A DNA stretch of 64,000 nt from Misgurnus anguillicaudatus (Eukaryota; Chordata; Actinopteri; Cypriniformes; Cobitidae): positions 29,222,001 to 29,286,000 of the forward strand of contig NC_073354.2 in the NCBI RefSeq assembly GCF_027580225.2, written 5' to 3'. The translations under genes were made by a program, and so were the position numbers. Shown here piece after piece: positions 1-10,483 of the stretch; position 1 is the stretch's first letter, and every line of letters begins with the position of its first letter. Below the pieces are notes generated by a model that worked only from the letters and a program-made list of their open reading frames with translations, did not search any database and had not been told where the DNA came from.

Positions 1-120
1 CCTATAGCTCAGTTAATAACATATTGTGCTAGCAGTGCAAAAGGTCATGGGCTTGATTCCCAGGGTTCACACATAGGCTACTTATAAAATGTGTAGCTTG
101 CCAAATGCAAAAATGTAAAT
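1..120 (+). mobile_element. tRNA-derived SINE copy (5' end outside or degraded)
   Basis: Reads TATAGCTCAGTTAATAACAT, then a B-box-like GGGCTTGATTCCC, then the ACACATA...GCCAAATGCAAAAATGTAAA tail. This is the same plan as the better preserved copies at 27480 and 3788. A tRNA-like head with a fixed non-tRNA tail marks a SINE, not a tRNA gene. Confidence 0.6.
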
Positions 121-169
121 CAATGAGATGTTTGAAACCTCCAACAGTGCCATGGAAGTCTTTTATCTA

Positions 170-245
170 TGTTTCCCTAAGATTTGAACCCATGACTATC
201 GTGTTGCTAACGCATCTACCAGCAGAGCTGCATCAGCGTAAGACA
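170..245 (-). mobile_element. Fragment of the same tRNA-derived SINE, reverse orientation
   Basis: The + strand shows GATTTGAACCCATGACTAT and CTACCAGCAGAGCTGCA, the complement of the B and A boxes of the SINE head. The tail is absent. Confidence 0.45.
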
Positions 246-828
246 TAAAAAGTCCCTTTGAGATGACACACCAGGGTAAGTGAAACGACACAGTGACCCG
301 ACCCATGTTACACTAACTCATCAGCATAGTGAACCCTGCGAATAATGTAAAGTGTCGCTCACAGACACTAGAGCTATCTGAAGAAACTTAATAACAAGGC
401 TTCAGTGGAAAAGCTCTTAGAGCTGTCAGCGCAGTATCACAGCAGACTGATGAAACAGCTTAATCAGCCCACTTCTAACCATTCATCTGAAACCTTCAAC
501 GTTATCCCACCTCTGCAGGAATTACTTCACAATTCCACCCGAGACAGACATAGAAAGAGTGGGAGAGAGAGAAAGACATCATTATCCTGCAAGAATACTT
601 GCATTTACCCACAATGCCTTGCTCTTTCCCTGTTGACGTGTGTGTTGTAGTCATTCATGCTCCTTGTGGCGATCCAATATTGTTGTCAGGTCTTGTATTT
701 CTTTGTCCTTTCTGAATCACTCCAATTATTTTTTTAGTACAAAGTAGAAAATATATTCTTGTTGTACATTTGACTATACTGGGTGATGCCACACTTGAAT
801 GGGTTTCTTTGTGCATTGTTCTAACTAA
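246..828. other. No recognised gene; one open stretch at 405-650
   Basis: Mostly single-copy-looking sequence. On the + strand an open frame reads EKLLELSAQYHSRLMKQLNQ and onward to about 650, preceded by a possible AG at about 404. It has no family I recognise, the open frame opens with GTG, and no partner exon was found, so it is not called as a gene. Confidence 0.4.
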
Positions 829-1265
829 GGGCCAGATTTACTAACAGCTTGCGCCAGCGCAAACCATCATTTTGTCGTTAAATAACGAGTGTTGTGATTT
901 ACTAAAGATGCGCAGTGGATAAATAGCGCTGAAAACGTGTGGTCTTGTTATTTTTGCGACTGACCTTATTGCATATGCATTTGTAGGAGTTTCCCTTTCA
1001 GACGCAAAATTTAAAAGAGATGATTTGATGTTACTGGTTTTGCGCCATTATTTAACGGACAAATTTTCACAAAAGTTTCACAAAATGCCTTCCAGGAAAA
1101 TTTTCTTCTAAAAGTATATAAACATAAATATATCAAATGAAAGAACAGACCATCTGCTTTCAAACAAACAATAAACAAACATAGAAAACGGGAAAAAAAA
1201 GTTTCGTCCTATTTTTTGGAATTGTGCTCTCACGCTAATTTGCCCGATTAGTAAATCTGACCCTA
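829..1265. mobile_element. hAT-like MITE with GGGCCAGATTTACTAA termini
   Basis: The left end is GGGCCAGATTTACTAA and the right end TTAGTAAATCTGACCC, a 16-bp inverted repeat with one mismatch, 437 bp apart. No coding capacity. The target duplication is not clear. The 1060-1200 interior carries a piece of the TTAA-flanked repeat also seen at 2276 and 63611. Confidence 0.6.
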
Positions 1266-1939
1266 AGGCTACGTTAACAAAACATGTAATCTAAAAAAAA
1301 GTGATAAAAAGTGTTTTTCCTTTGCATTTTGAAAAATTTGGTTACACAGAACAATGGTGTCAAAAAGATCCATGTTACACATGCGAACAAAACTAAAAAC
1401 ACGTATTACGTGTGCCAGATGGCAATGTTACTCACTTTCGCACATATGCATTCTTAAGCAGTCATAAAGTGACCCTGGACAAGTGGAAACATTTTGTAAA
1501 CTTTGTATTTTAAGCCGCACAAACACAGTCCTGTAATCCCCCATTGTTGTTTTTTGCTATACTCACGTATACGTATAGCTTCATGTGGCTCGGCAAGCTT
1601 TAATTTGTGGCTCGCATGGCAGTAAATAATACGGTAATATGATCATGCAGGCATGCACTTTTTCTGTCTTTTATGCTCCGAACGCTAACTTTGTTAGAAA
1701 ACCATACCCATTATACCCAGGCGCATGTAGATAAGCGTGTTCAACTGCATGCAGCGCTTGCACAAAGCGATCGTCATATGACATCAAACTGCATACGCAT
1801 AGACACATTATAAGAATGCTTATTATTAAGGAGATCCTATATTTTGTCATTAAGGGAAATCATCTTGTCCCAGTTACAAATTTGACTAGTAAATGATAAA
1901 GAAAGATTCGCCTAGTTGTATTTATAGCATGGCATATTG
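1266..1939. other. Non-coding intergenic sequence
   Basis: No exon, RNA gene or bounded repeat recognised. GTGGCTC motifs at about 1583 and 1608 resemble the edges of an old element, with a similar motif at about 2200-2240. Confidence 0.4.
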
Positions 1940-2123
1940 TCACAGTAAAAAATATGCAGTATGTAGTTTAAACAACTGCAACTGCAAGTCAATTCAACCT
2001 TAAGCTTTGGCTTAAAAAAGTTGACATATTTTATAAAATCAAGTTGAAATTGTTTAACTTAAAGTTAAAGTAACTTAAAAATATGTTCATTTGACAAAAA
2101 TGCTGCATTTTTTGTTACAGTGT
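1940..2123. mobile_element. Short CACTA-like MITE
   Basis: Left terminus CACAGTAAAAAATATGCAG, right terminus CTGCATTTTTTGTTACAGTG. They are inverted repeats of the CACTGTAAAAAAT type also found at 22717 and 61000. Internal sequence is rich in AACTTAA words. Confidence 0.55.
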
Positions 2124-2275
2124 ATGTTCAAGGATGACAGATTGATAAGCAAACATGCTATTTATGACTGGATGTAACTTTTGATACTTTGCAGTAAAAG
2201 TGGCTCTCCTATTGACTTTGACCTATCAGTGTGGCTCTCATGAAAAAAATAGTGAAGACCACTGAACTAAATTAA

Positions 2276-2723
2276 CTCTTACTACCCAATTAAGAGAAAA
2301 TGTGTTCCTGATGAATTTTTATGTTAATTTGCAATACTGCGATTATCCACTGAAGCCAAAACGTTATGTACTCATTTTAAACTCTGTGCATGTTTTGATA
2401 ATCATTCTGAATCTGATCTCTAACAAAATTCCTTCACAAAAATGCAACTATTTCAGCTTTTTGCTAAAAAAAATGTATTTTAAAAGAAAAATACCCATAT
2501 TTAAAAGTTTATAAGCAGAGAAAAAATATAGATAGCATAAAAGTTTTTTCCAGTTTTGTTTGTTTATTGCTTGTTTTAAAGCAGAGGGTCTGTTCTTTCA
2601 TTTAATATATATGTAAGTTTATATTTTTAGAAGAACATTTTCCTGGAAGTCATTTTGTAAAACTTTTGTGAAAATCACAAAAAATGCTGGGAGGCAACTT
2701 TTCAAAAAATTTCTGACAGGGAG
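2276..2723 (-). mobile_element. TTAA-flanked MITE, full copy (family shared with 63611)
   Basis: TTAA at 2272-2275 and 2724-2727 bracket a 448-bp segment starting CTC and ending GAG. The body (CTTCCAGGAAAATTTTCTT, AACAAACAATAAACAAACA) recurs in the opposite orientation at 63611-64000 and as a fragment at about 1063-1200. TTAA duplications are typical of piggyBac and Kolobok elements. No transposase is present; an open frame at 2302-2514 is chance. Confidence 0.65.
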
Positions 2724-2727
2724 TTAA

Positions 2728-3039
2728 CACATGCGCATGGCGTCAATGTTATCACATTTTTGCATTTTTTTTCACGGAGACGACAAGACGTCGTTATCAA
2801 AAGGCATTTTGAAACCCATCTTTTTTGTAAAAGAGCAGCCAATCTGCATAAAAACTACAGTTTTAGGTTGAAAATGTTGTCGTGTAAACAGCCCCTGAGT
2901 TTGCATGTATCAGTGCTTATTTAAATTTGGAGCACTTGACTGCTTAATCTTGAAAATGATGCAAATGTTCTACCAGTTGAACCGAAAATGGACCGAGAAT
3001 GTTTTTAGATTTTAACACAAATGTAGTGTTTCTGTAACT
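2728..3039. other. Non-coding intergenic sequence
   Basis: Nothing recognised beyond simple AT-rich sequence. Confidence 0.4.
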
Positions 3040-3200
3040 CATTTGTAGAGCATTGCATTATAGCAGTGTGAAAGGTCATGAGTTTGACTTCCAGGGAAAA
3101 CACATACTGATAAAATGTGTAGTTGTATATATATGTAGTTAGTTTAGTATAGTTGCTTTAGACAAAAACATCTCTGAAATGCGTAGATGTAAATGTCCAA
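3040..3200 (+). mobile_element. tRNA-derived SINE copy, diverged
   Basis: TTGTAGAGCATTGCATTATA, GGTCATGAGTTTGACTTCC and the ACACATACTGATAAAATG tail followed by GCTTTAGACAAAAACATCTC match the SINE plan. The A box start is degraded. Confidence 0.55.
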
Positions 3201-3787
3201 AAAGAAAGATTAAAGCGATTATATCTTTTAAAACTGTCATTGAGTTTTGTATTAAAATTATTAGGAGATGAATCAAAGCTGCCCTGACTGAAGGATCACC
3301 TGTATACGTTTACCATATGTTCTTCAAGAATATTGATTGAGATTAGACCGGCGTTAGAAAACGGCAGATATGCGTTGGCAAAGTAAGTGATGTGCTTTAT
3401 TAGATTTTCAAATGTGTGTAGCACAGGTAATGTTCCCCGCAGTATCTTATTATCCTACTCTAAATTGAAGTTTCATTAAAAAAGCCCAATGGGTACTCGC
3501 TCCAGTGGTCACAGGTTTAGAAGTCTGTTCACCTACCACCAGCCATTTTTAATCAAGGTTAAATCAAGGAAAAATGAAATCTCACAAGCGAACGCTGGCT
3601 CGTTTCTCTTTCTCCTGTTCCTTAAAGGCATAATTCAGCCAAAAATGACAAATGACTTCAATTCTGTTCCTCACTGAATGCTTTAATATAGCCTTAGATG
3701 ACTTGGAGTACAGCACCGAGTTGTATCGAGTTGTATTTTTGGAGCTAGACAGACATGGAGAAACTGTCATCATATATAAAGAGTTCC
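3201..3787. other. Non-coding; probable decayed MITE near 3625-3780
   Basis: No exon seen. The segment from TAAAGGCATAATTCAGCCA (about 3625) to ACTGTCATCATATATAAA (about 3780) resembles a decayed short DNA element, but no second terminus could be matched. Open frames on both strands here are unlikely to code. Confidence 0.3.
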
Positions 3788-3895
3788 TGTAGATCAGTTA
3801 GTAGTGCATTGTTTTTGCAATGTCATGGGTTTAATTCCCAAGGGAAAACACATATGTAGCACACACAAGTGTCTGCCAAATGCATAAATATTTAT
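3788..3895 (+). mobile_element. tRNA-derived SINE copy, short
   Basis: CCTGTAGATCAGTTAGTAG (A-box region), GTCATGGGTTTAATTCCC (B-box region), then ACACATATGTAGC and the GTCTGCCAAATGCATAAAT tail. Internal part of the tail is deleted. Confidence 0.6.
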
Positions 3896-4755
3896 ATATT
3901 ATATGTCGAATATGTGACCTTGTCTGTAAATAAAGTCCCATGATATTAGGAGCATCAACGTTTGATTTCAATTATTAATTTCACTATCATTTTGCCTTAT
4001 TAACAAGGTTATATTTTTATAGAATGTACAAATGATATTTATGTAGAAAACAGTAAATCACAAAACATGATTTTAGCTGCGGTTTTCACAAGCAGCAAGA
4101 TCACAATTTTCATTTTGTGTAAATCAAACCAAGACATGTTGGCCATCAGGTGCAGCATCTTTTATTATTATTATTTTCTTGTTTTGAAGTACATAGCTTT
4201 AAAAGAAAATACTAAAACCACTCTGTGAAAATTCCTATCTCAAATAAGATCCCAGGTACATCGCCTTCCACGAAACCCGTTTGGTTAAGATATTGCCCTC
4301 TCAAGAATATTGATGGCTACAGAAGAAACATATTGCCTGCCCTGAGTTCATCCCCTGCTGCTGAGGTCTATATTGCTTTTAACACCAGCATCATGGCCTC
4401 AGGCCAACTATAGACTTGGGCAGAGGAAATATCACAGGATATCATCATGCCTATCAGGCCAAAATCAGTTCAGATTGGTTGGAACGATCCACAGATCATA
4501 ATAACTGCTTACTGGCTGCTATACATCTACTTAAATTTATTCGGAAGTAGCTATATCTTTGAGCTATTTGGTAGTAAAAATATTTTATTGCTATTGCTTG
4601 TCGTGTTATTATTTTAAAGAATGCAGCGTTCAGCGCAAAGCAGTTGTTCTTCACAACATAATTGTACTCAAATGAGAAATCAAATTGGATGCATTTTCTT
4701 TCTGGATTTCTATTGTATGTTTTTATATTAGTATATAAAAACTTGAATATGAATT
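3896..4755. other. Non-coding intergenic sequence
   Basis: AT-rich. No splice-bounded open frame, RNA gene or bounded repeat recognised. Confidence 0.4.
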
Positions 4756-4759
4756 TTAA

Positions 4760-5270
4760 AGGGACACTCATTTTCAGCTCCCCTAGAGTTAAACATTTGA
4801 TTTTTACAGTTTTGGAATCCATTCAGCTGATCTTCAGGTCTGGCGGTACCACTTTTAGCATAGCTTAGCATAATCCATTGATTCTGATTAGACCATTAGC
4901 ATCACGCTAAAAAATAATCAAAGAGTTTCAATATTTTTCCTATTTAAAACTTTTCTTTTCTGCGCAATGATATTACGCAGTGCCTGAAATAGTCCTCTGC
5001 TATTGAAAGTCAATAAGGGGACTATTTTCAGGTGCTGCGTAATATCATTGCGCCTTATGCAGCCATGTTACGGCAGCAAAGTCCTTGATTATTATGTCAG
5101 AATGAGCTAGCCATATTGGCCTAGAAAATCTCAATTTTTAATTTTTCGTCGGTCTAACTACAGAAGAGTCAAGTTTTAAAAGGAAAAATATCGAAACTAT
5201 TTGGTTATTTTAAGCGCAATGCTAATGGTCTAATCAGATTCAATGGATTATGCTAAGCTATGCTAAAAAT
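4760..5270. mobile_element. Palindromic TTAA-flanked MITE, right end truncated
   Basis: TTAA at 4756-4759, then AGGGACACTCATTTTCAGC. The arm containing GCATAGCTTAGCATAATCC (about 4857) is repeated inverted as GGATTATGCTAAGCTATGC (about 5245), so the element folds back. About 90 bp of the right end is missing compared with the complete copy at 33840-34494. Centre contains TGCGCAATGATATTACGCA. Confidence 0.65.
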
Positions 5271-6771
5271 TTTGTGTATTACATTGTTTAATATTATATA
5301 AAATAAATATATAAATATATATATTTTTTAATATTTTAAAAATGCGCATGTGCAGAAGCTGAAACGACTTAGAATACATGTGTTTTTAGCGTGATTTGAC
5401 CTTAAGAAACAAGCGTTACGGTACAGTTGATGTAAAATGTAATTATTAGTTGGAAATATGTTGTTTAATTGTGATTTTAAGATGCAATTATTGGAATGTC
5501 TGTCTTACCCCATTTAACCCCCTTAGACCTGTTCACATACGTGGACATCACATTTTTTTATTGTTGGCACCATAATACTTAATTCTGTGTAACTGGAACC
5601 TGTTGTACACAAATGTGGACAATTACACTGCTTCGTGTTCAAAGAAAAATATTTGGTTATTATATTAATTGGCTTCATAACACAAAAATAGCTGGAAAAA
5701 ATCTGAAAAAAGTAAAACCAAATTTTGGGTCTTAGGAGGTTAAGATAGGACTTTAGTCTTGCATCACTGAAATAACTGCCTGGAGGTGTTGCAAATCCCC
5801 CTAAAGGGACTTGGTTTTGATTCAGTTTTTGACATGTTAAGTTAAATGGGAGTGGAAATGAGTCCAAGGAGTGAATTTCAAGGGAATTTCTGTCTTTTTC
5901 CATGTGATAGCCTCTAAACAGTCTGCAAATTTCATACATAAACATAGTGTGATTTTCTGCATCTTTGGTTTAAAAATATTAAATACATCCCCAACTAGAG
6001 TCCCCCAAGTAAATTTTAGCCATTTTTGGATCTTATGTTGCTATATTTCTTCATCCTCAAATTTCCCTTTGGCTCTAAAGTGAACACATCCTTTGAACCG
6101 GCGTCATGAAAGGGATTAAGACAGTGCACAGGTAATCATCGATTCCCGTTTGCAATTTGCTCATGCAAACAAGTCGATATGAACATCTGACATCCTGACT
6201 CATCTCCCCAACCGCATCTGAACATTTCTCTAAGCCATATTGTCCCCAGAGGTTGTTGTTTTCTGCCAGCAGACTGAAATTTATAACCTGTATTCTCTCT
6301 ACTCCTCGGTCAACCTAGACAAAGAAATCTCTAGATGTCTCCTTTTATTTAATTTCCCCCTATTGTTTTTCAGGGTCTAAACACATTAGATTTTTTCAAT
6401 ATGGTCAACCAGGTGTTGGCGATGAAGGCGGTACGTGACAGAGGAATAACAGATTTGGTGTGGATCACCACCTGATGAAACCGGTTATTGCATGTCACGA
6501 CCTTTGCAGTTCAATAGTTAATGTGAGATAAAATGCTATCTGGATAGGTGGAAAGGGGTTTTCTATATGGAAGGCAATACGAAGTAATGTATCCAGCGAA
6601 AGAATTCAGAGAATTGCATTGAGATGGTTTGAATAGCTGTGATTAAGTAAACAGCGTTTGATGAAAGGTGCTGCTTAGTCAGCATAAGAAGAGACAAATG
6701 CTCATCACTGCTTTAGAATGAAGTTTTCCAAGACCGGAGAGTAAACAGCATACATTTACCTTCAACTAATG
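5271..6771. other. Non-coding intergenic sequence
   Basis: AT-rich microsatellite-like run at about 5285-5345. A 140-residue open frame on the minus strand at 5523-5945 has no family signature and low-complexity composition, so it is not called. Nothing else recognised. Confidence 0.4.
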
Positions 6772-8110
6772 GGGTGTACACACCAAACGCGAATTTAATG
6801 ATTTGTGCGAGTAAGTCAATGCAAAGACATGAACAGACGCGAATTGGGCAGCGGCATTGCCGCAAACACGCCCTATTTGCCTTAAACGCATCTTCCACGC
6901 AAGTTAAAAAAATTCAAAGAGTATAGTCTGTTTTTTAGTGTACGTACAGGCAAGGTCAAATGCACAGCCTTGAAAAGCATATTTATTTTACTCGTATACA
7001 CAGACGGGTGATTCTCACGAAATCCAGATTTAGAAGGTGTCCAGCATCAGAATTTTTAAAAAGCCCTTGAAGCCATTTTTTTGCACATATAAGATTAAGG
7101 TCTTAACCTACTATAACCATTATTTGTAAAGGATTTAAAACATATTTCCTTAAGAATTATTTACATTTTTTAAATAATCATTATCAAAAATTATCATTAC
7201 CGCAACATGGTATTACATTAAATATATGCATTTACAAACTCATGTTTCGGTAATGAGAATTATAAAGTTTTCTAGGTACTATGACAAACAAAATTTCAAC
7301 TTTTATCTGGAGAGAAAAAAAGAACAACCTGGCAGCCATCTTGTGTGTCACAGTCAATTATGTCCCTTCCAACAATTTGTTTTTTGTTGAAAATGTAAGT
7401 TCCTTGAGGGCTTAAACAATGATTGAAAATTGTTGCGGAGGATGAGAAAATTGGTCTTGGACACATTTATATTCCTTATTATTGTCTCTACATTTACCAA
7501 TGATCACCAAATACGCATGTTTCTTTACTGTAAATGTTTATAGTATAACATGCACTGAAGCTTTTTATTTTTTAGATTTTTTAATTATAAATATTTCCAT
7601 GTCAAAGAACCCAAATCCAGCCATGGACACGTTGCGGTAATGAAAATGTTCTCCTTAAATGTGGAAAAAACAACAAAATTGTTTTGTCATTTGAAATCAT
7701 GTGCAAAATAGTACATGAAGAGATGTTTGTAACTGTATGCTTCTTATTTTGATACTCTTACTTTGCATTTACTTTTTTTATCAAAATGTTTCATGACACC
7801 TCAAAAATCTAATTAGCGAGAATCACCCAGACGTTCGATGCATGCGCATTGCGACAAAATGCAATGCATCTCCTGAGCTACATACTACATTCTCCTGTCC
7901 GTGCATGCCCAAAGTATGTGTGTTTACAAAAATCCGACAGGCACGTAGCTTCCAGTGCAAGCGTACTATTCTGAAATTGTACGCGGACCCTCACACGGAA
8001 CTGTACTTCTAGCTTAAATCCCGGAGTATAGTCTGTTGTTTATGTGTACGCGAAAGTACATGCATAGTTGAACGCATGCAAAGCATAGTTCATTTGACTC
8101 ATATGTGTAC
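6772..8110. mobile_element. Decayed DNA element hosting a nested MITE
   Basis: Sequence starting GGGGTGTACACACCAAACGC flanks the nested element at 7007-7827. Two imperfect direct repeats, GAGTATAGTCTGTTTTTTAG (about 6920) and GAGTATAGTCTGTTGTTTAT (about 8025), lie on either side. No matching right terminus found. Confidence 0.4.
7007..7827. mobile_element. 821-bp DNA element, GGTGATTCTC termini, 6-bp TSD (copy 1)
   Basis: Starts GGTGATTCTCACGAAATCC and ends TTAGCGAGAATCACC. It is flanked by a perfect 6-bp duplication CAGACG (7001-7006 and 7828-7833). A second copy with its own 6-bp duplication lies at 26623-27418. No open frame of useful length. Superfamilies reported with 6-bp duplications include IS3EU and Dada (6-7 bp), but the family is not identified here. 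Confidence 0.8.
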
Positions 8111-9019
8111 TCATACTGGTATACTGCTTGCATACTGGTATAAATACAATTTTACAAACATGCACTGTCTGTTGACAAAAACTATGACCAACCCCAATCG
8201 ATTTCCAACTTTTAAGTGTTTCAGTCTAAAAGTACCAACAAATTATACTCTTAAAATCAAATTGGACTGAAATCCTGATCTTGACTGTTTGGGCTGTGGA
8301 CCATCATATCTCTCAACCACTCAAAATGTCTCACTCTGCCCAGAATGTCCTGCAATGCCAAATACAGCTTTTGAGCAATGCAGCTGGGTAGCGAAGATAG
8401 CTTGCTCTCAAAAGCCGTTTTTCAAACTAGGGACAATTATGTTTAATCAGAGCTGATGCTTCGTTGAGTGTTTCCCTTCGTCTCGCGCGCCTCTGATTTG
8501 GTTATGAGAGAATATGACTGATGGCGATCTTCCAGTGGTGGTTCAAAATTACGATAGCTACCAATTAGGAAACAGACAGAGCACATGCTCGTTACATTTG
8601 CAGAATCCGAGCATTTTGTTGGCATTAACACTGAAGCCTCATTCTCAGTTTTACATGTGTCTCTGCAAGAATCCTCATAATAATGATATGAGTTATGGAA
8701 ATGCTGTGTATGAGCAACTGTGCCAACGCCAACAAATGAGTCTGAAATTCAGTTTGTTTGTTGTCTGTGTAGCACTATATGCATTGATGACATATTGAAG
8801 AGCTCTAGTTTATGTTCAGATAGACACTTTAAATGGGAAATGTTTGTTGAAAAGCAGAGATGACTAGGTGCTATATTGTACACTTTTTTTCAATTACATT
8901 TTTCTCATTCATTTAAAATGTTAGTCAGGGTTTTTAACACTATGCTGTATTTTAGTTTTGACCAAATTTCAACAATTAACTCGCTGACCCTGAAAAAGCA
9001 GTTTTTGCTCATGTATCAT
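8111..9019. other. Non-coding intergenic sequence
   Basis: No gene or bounded repeat recognised. A 94-residue open frame at 8514-8798 opens with ATG but has no splice partner or family resemblance. Confidence 0.4.
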
Positions 9020-9563
9020 AAAGAGCACCTATTTCATTGCTAAAAAACTACTTTATTTTGTGTATTTGGTATAATACAATGTGTTCGTGTGGTTTATGGT
9101 TAAAAAACACATTATTTTCCACATACCGTACATTTTCGTAGCTCTAGATTTTACTCTGATCCTGAAATGCACGGATTTTAAAAGCTTTGTGTCCAAGATT
9201 GGCCAGCTTATCTGTACGTGGTGATTGGTCTGAATACCTCTGAAGTCAGCCGGAAATGTGACGCTCCTTACCATGTTTGAAAGATTCGCTCACATTGCAA
9301 TGCTAACAGGAGTTAACTTACAGGCTGTGAGTCCGAAGTGAGAGGAATTATGATAATGTCGGTCTTGTCTACATCACCAATCCCAGGAAGTAATCGGTTG
9401 CCTACAATCCGTGTGTTTGTTGTAATCCAAGAAAAAGATTTACGTTGGAGACGATAACTCGTATCATCGTTTACTTTGGGGTATGTATCTTTTGCATATC
9501 GTTAACATGTACTAATACACACTTACACACTTAAAATCATGCATTGGACCACTGGTGCTCTTT
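9020..9563. mobile_element. MITE with AAAGAGCACC termini
   Basis: Left AAAGAGCACC, right GGTGCTCTTT, a perfect 10-bp inverted repeat 544 bp apart. Non-coding. Target duplication is not resolved, although the right side contains TTAA. Confidence 0.6.
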
Positions 9564-10203
9564 AAAGGCTCAAAGTTATGATGTGGCCAAACGTTTTGCA
9601 TGGTACTGACCCATCCTTCAATCACAGCCTTTTTGCAAAGCCTGCATTACATTGCGGCTGATTCAGTCTGGATTGAACTGTGCCATACTCTGTGAATGAT
9701 GTTTTGCATTAAAAAAAACTTAAGTGTGTCTATGTTGTAAATCGGTCGTATTTTAAAAAAGAGCAAATAAAACCTTGTTTCCAATATATGGCCTTTTTAA
9801 AACCCCATAAGGACTGTTTTCTTTGTTAATTTTTGTAACTTTGTTGATGTGTAAGTATATTTTCTATCGAAGCAAATAGTTTGGGTGGGCCACAGCTTGT
9901 GATTTTTTAAATTGCTAATAGACTTTAGTTTCATAATAGCCAAAAACCATGAATTTTGCCAAACGCCTATGGCTAAAATTTTCATTCTTTTTGCATTTGA
10001 TAAAACATAAACAAGTGTAGTGCAACACGAAAAGCGTATGTAACATTGAACATTTTCAGCATACATTTTAGAATATAGATAGCTTCAAAGCTTACACAAA
10101 CACCCTAAAATGCTGGGATATTTTCAAAAGGGTTGTAATTTAACCTATGCTGGGTTGTTTCAACGCAAAATGTTGGGTTGTATTAACTCATTGTTTTGTC
10201 AAA
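9564..10203. other. Non-coding; fragment of an AACCCA-type MITE at about 10090-10200
   Basis: ATGCTGGGTTGTTTCAACG and TGTTGGGTTGTATTAAC near 10150-10190 match words of the MITE at 25056. An open frame at 9797-10066 (minus) has no family resemblance. Confidence 0.35.
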
Positions 10204-10483
10204 TGCGACCCTGTACCACAAAACCATAAGTAGCACGGGTAAAGCAACCCATTTTTTATCAAAATTATCAATTTTTTTGGCCCAAAATGCCAAAATTTGT
10301 TAGAATATTACGTAAAGATCATGTTCCATGAAGACATTTTGTAAATATCCTACTGTAAATATATCAAAAATGTATTTCATATATATCATTAGTAATGTGT
10401 GTTGTTAAGGGCTTCATTTGGACAACTTTAAATGCGATTTTCAGATTACAGATTTTCAAATAGTTGTATCTTTGCCAAATATT
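10204..10483. mobile_element. Left half of a MITE (GACCCTGTACCACAAAACC), split by a 10-kb insertion
   Basis: Begins GACCCTGTACCACAAAACC and runs to GCCAAATATT, where the large long-TIR element starts. The missing half resumes at 20639 (TATTGTCCTATAAACCATAC...GGAAAGCTTAT). The same MITE, with the same internal order, is found at 62045-62774. Confidence 0.75.

Noticed and set aside
405..650. Open frame EKLLELSAQYHSRLMKQLNQ... as a host exon
   Set aside because: Reads plausibly, but starts with a non-ATG codon, has a weak acceptor, no downstream exon and no recognised family.
5523..5945. 140-residue minus-strand open frame
   Set aside because: The longest frame in the window, but its low-complexity composition, lack of splice context and lack of any motif point to chance.
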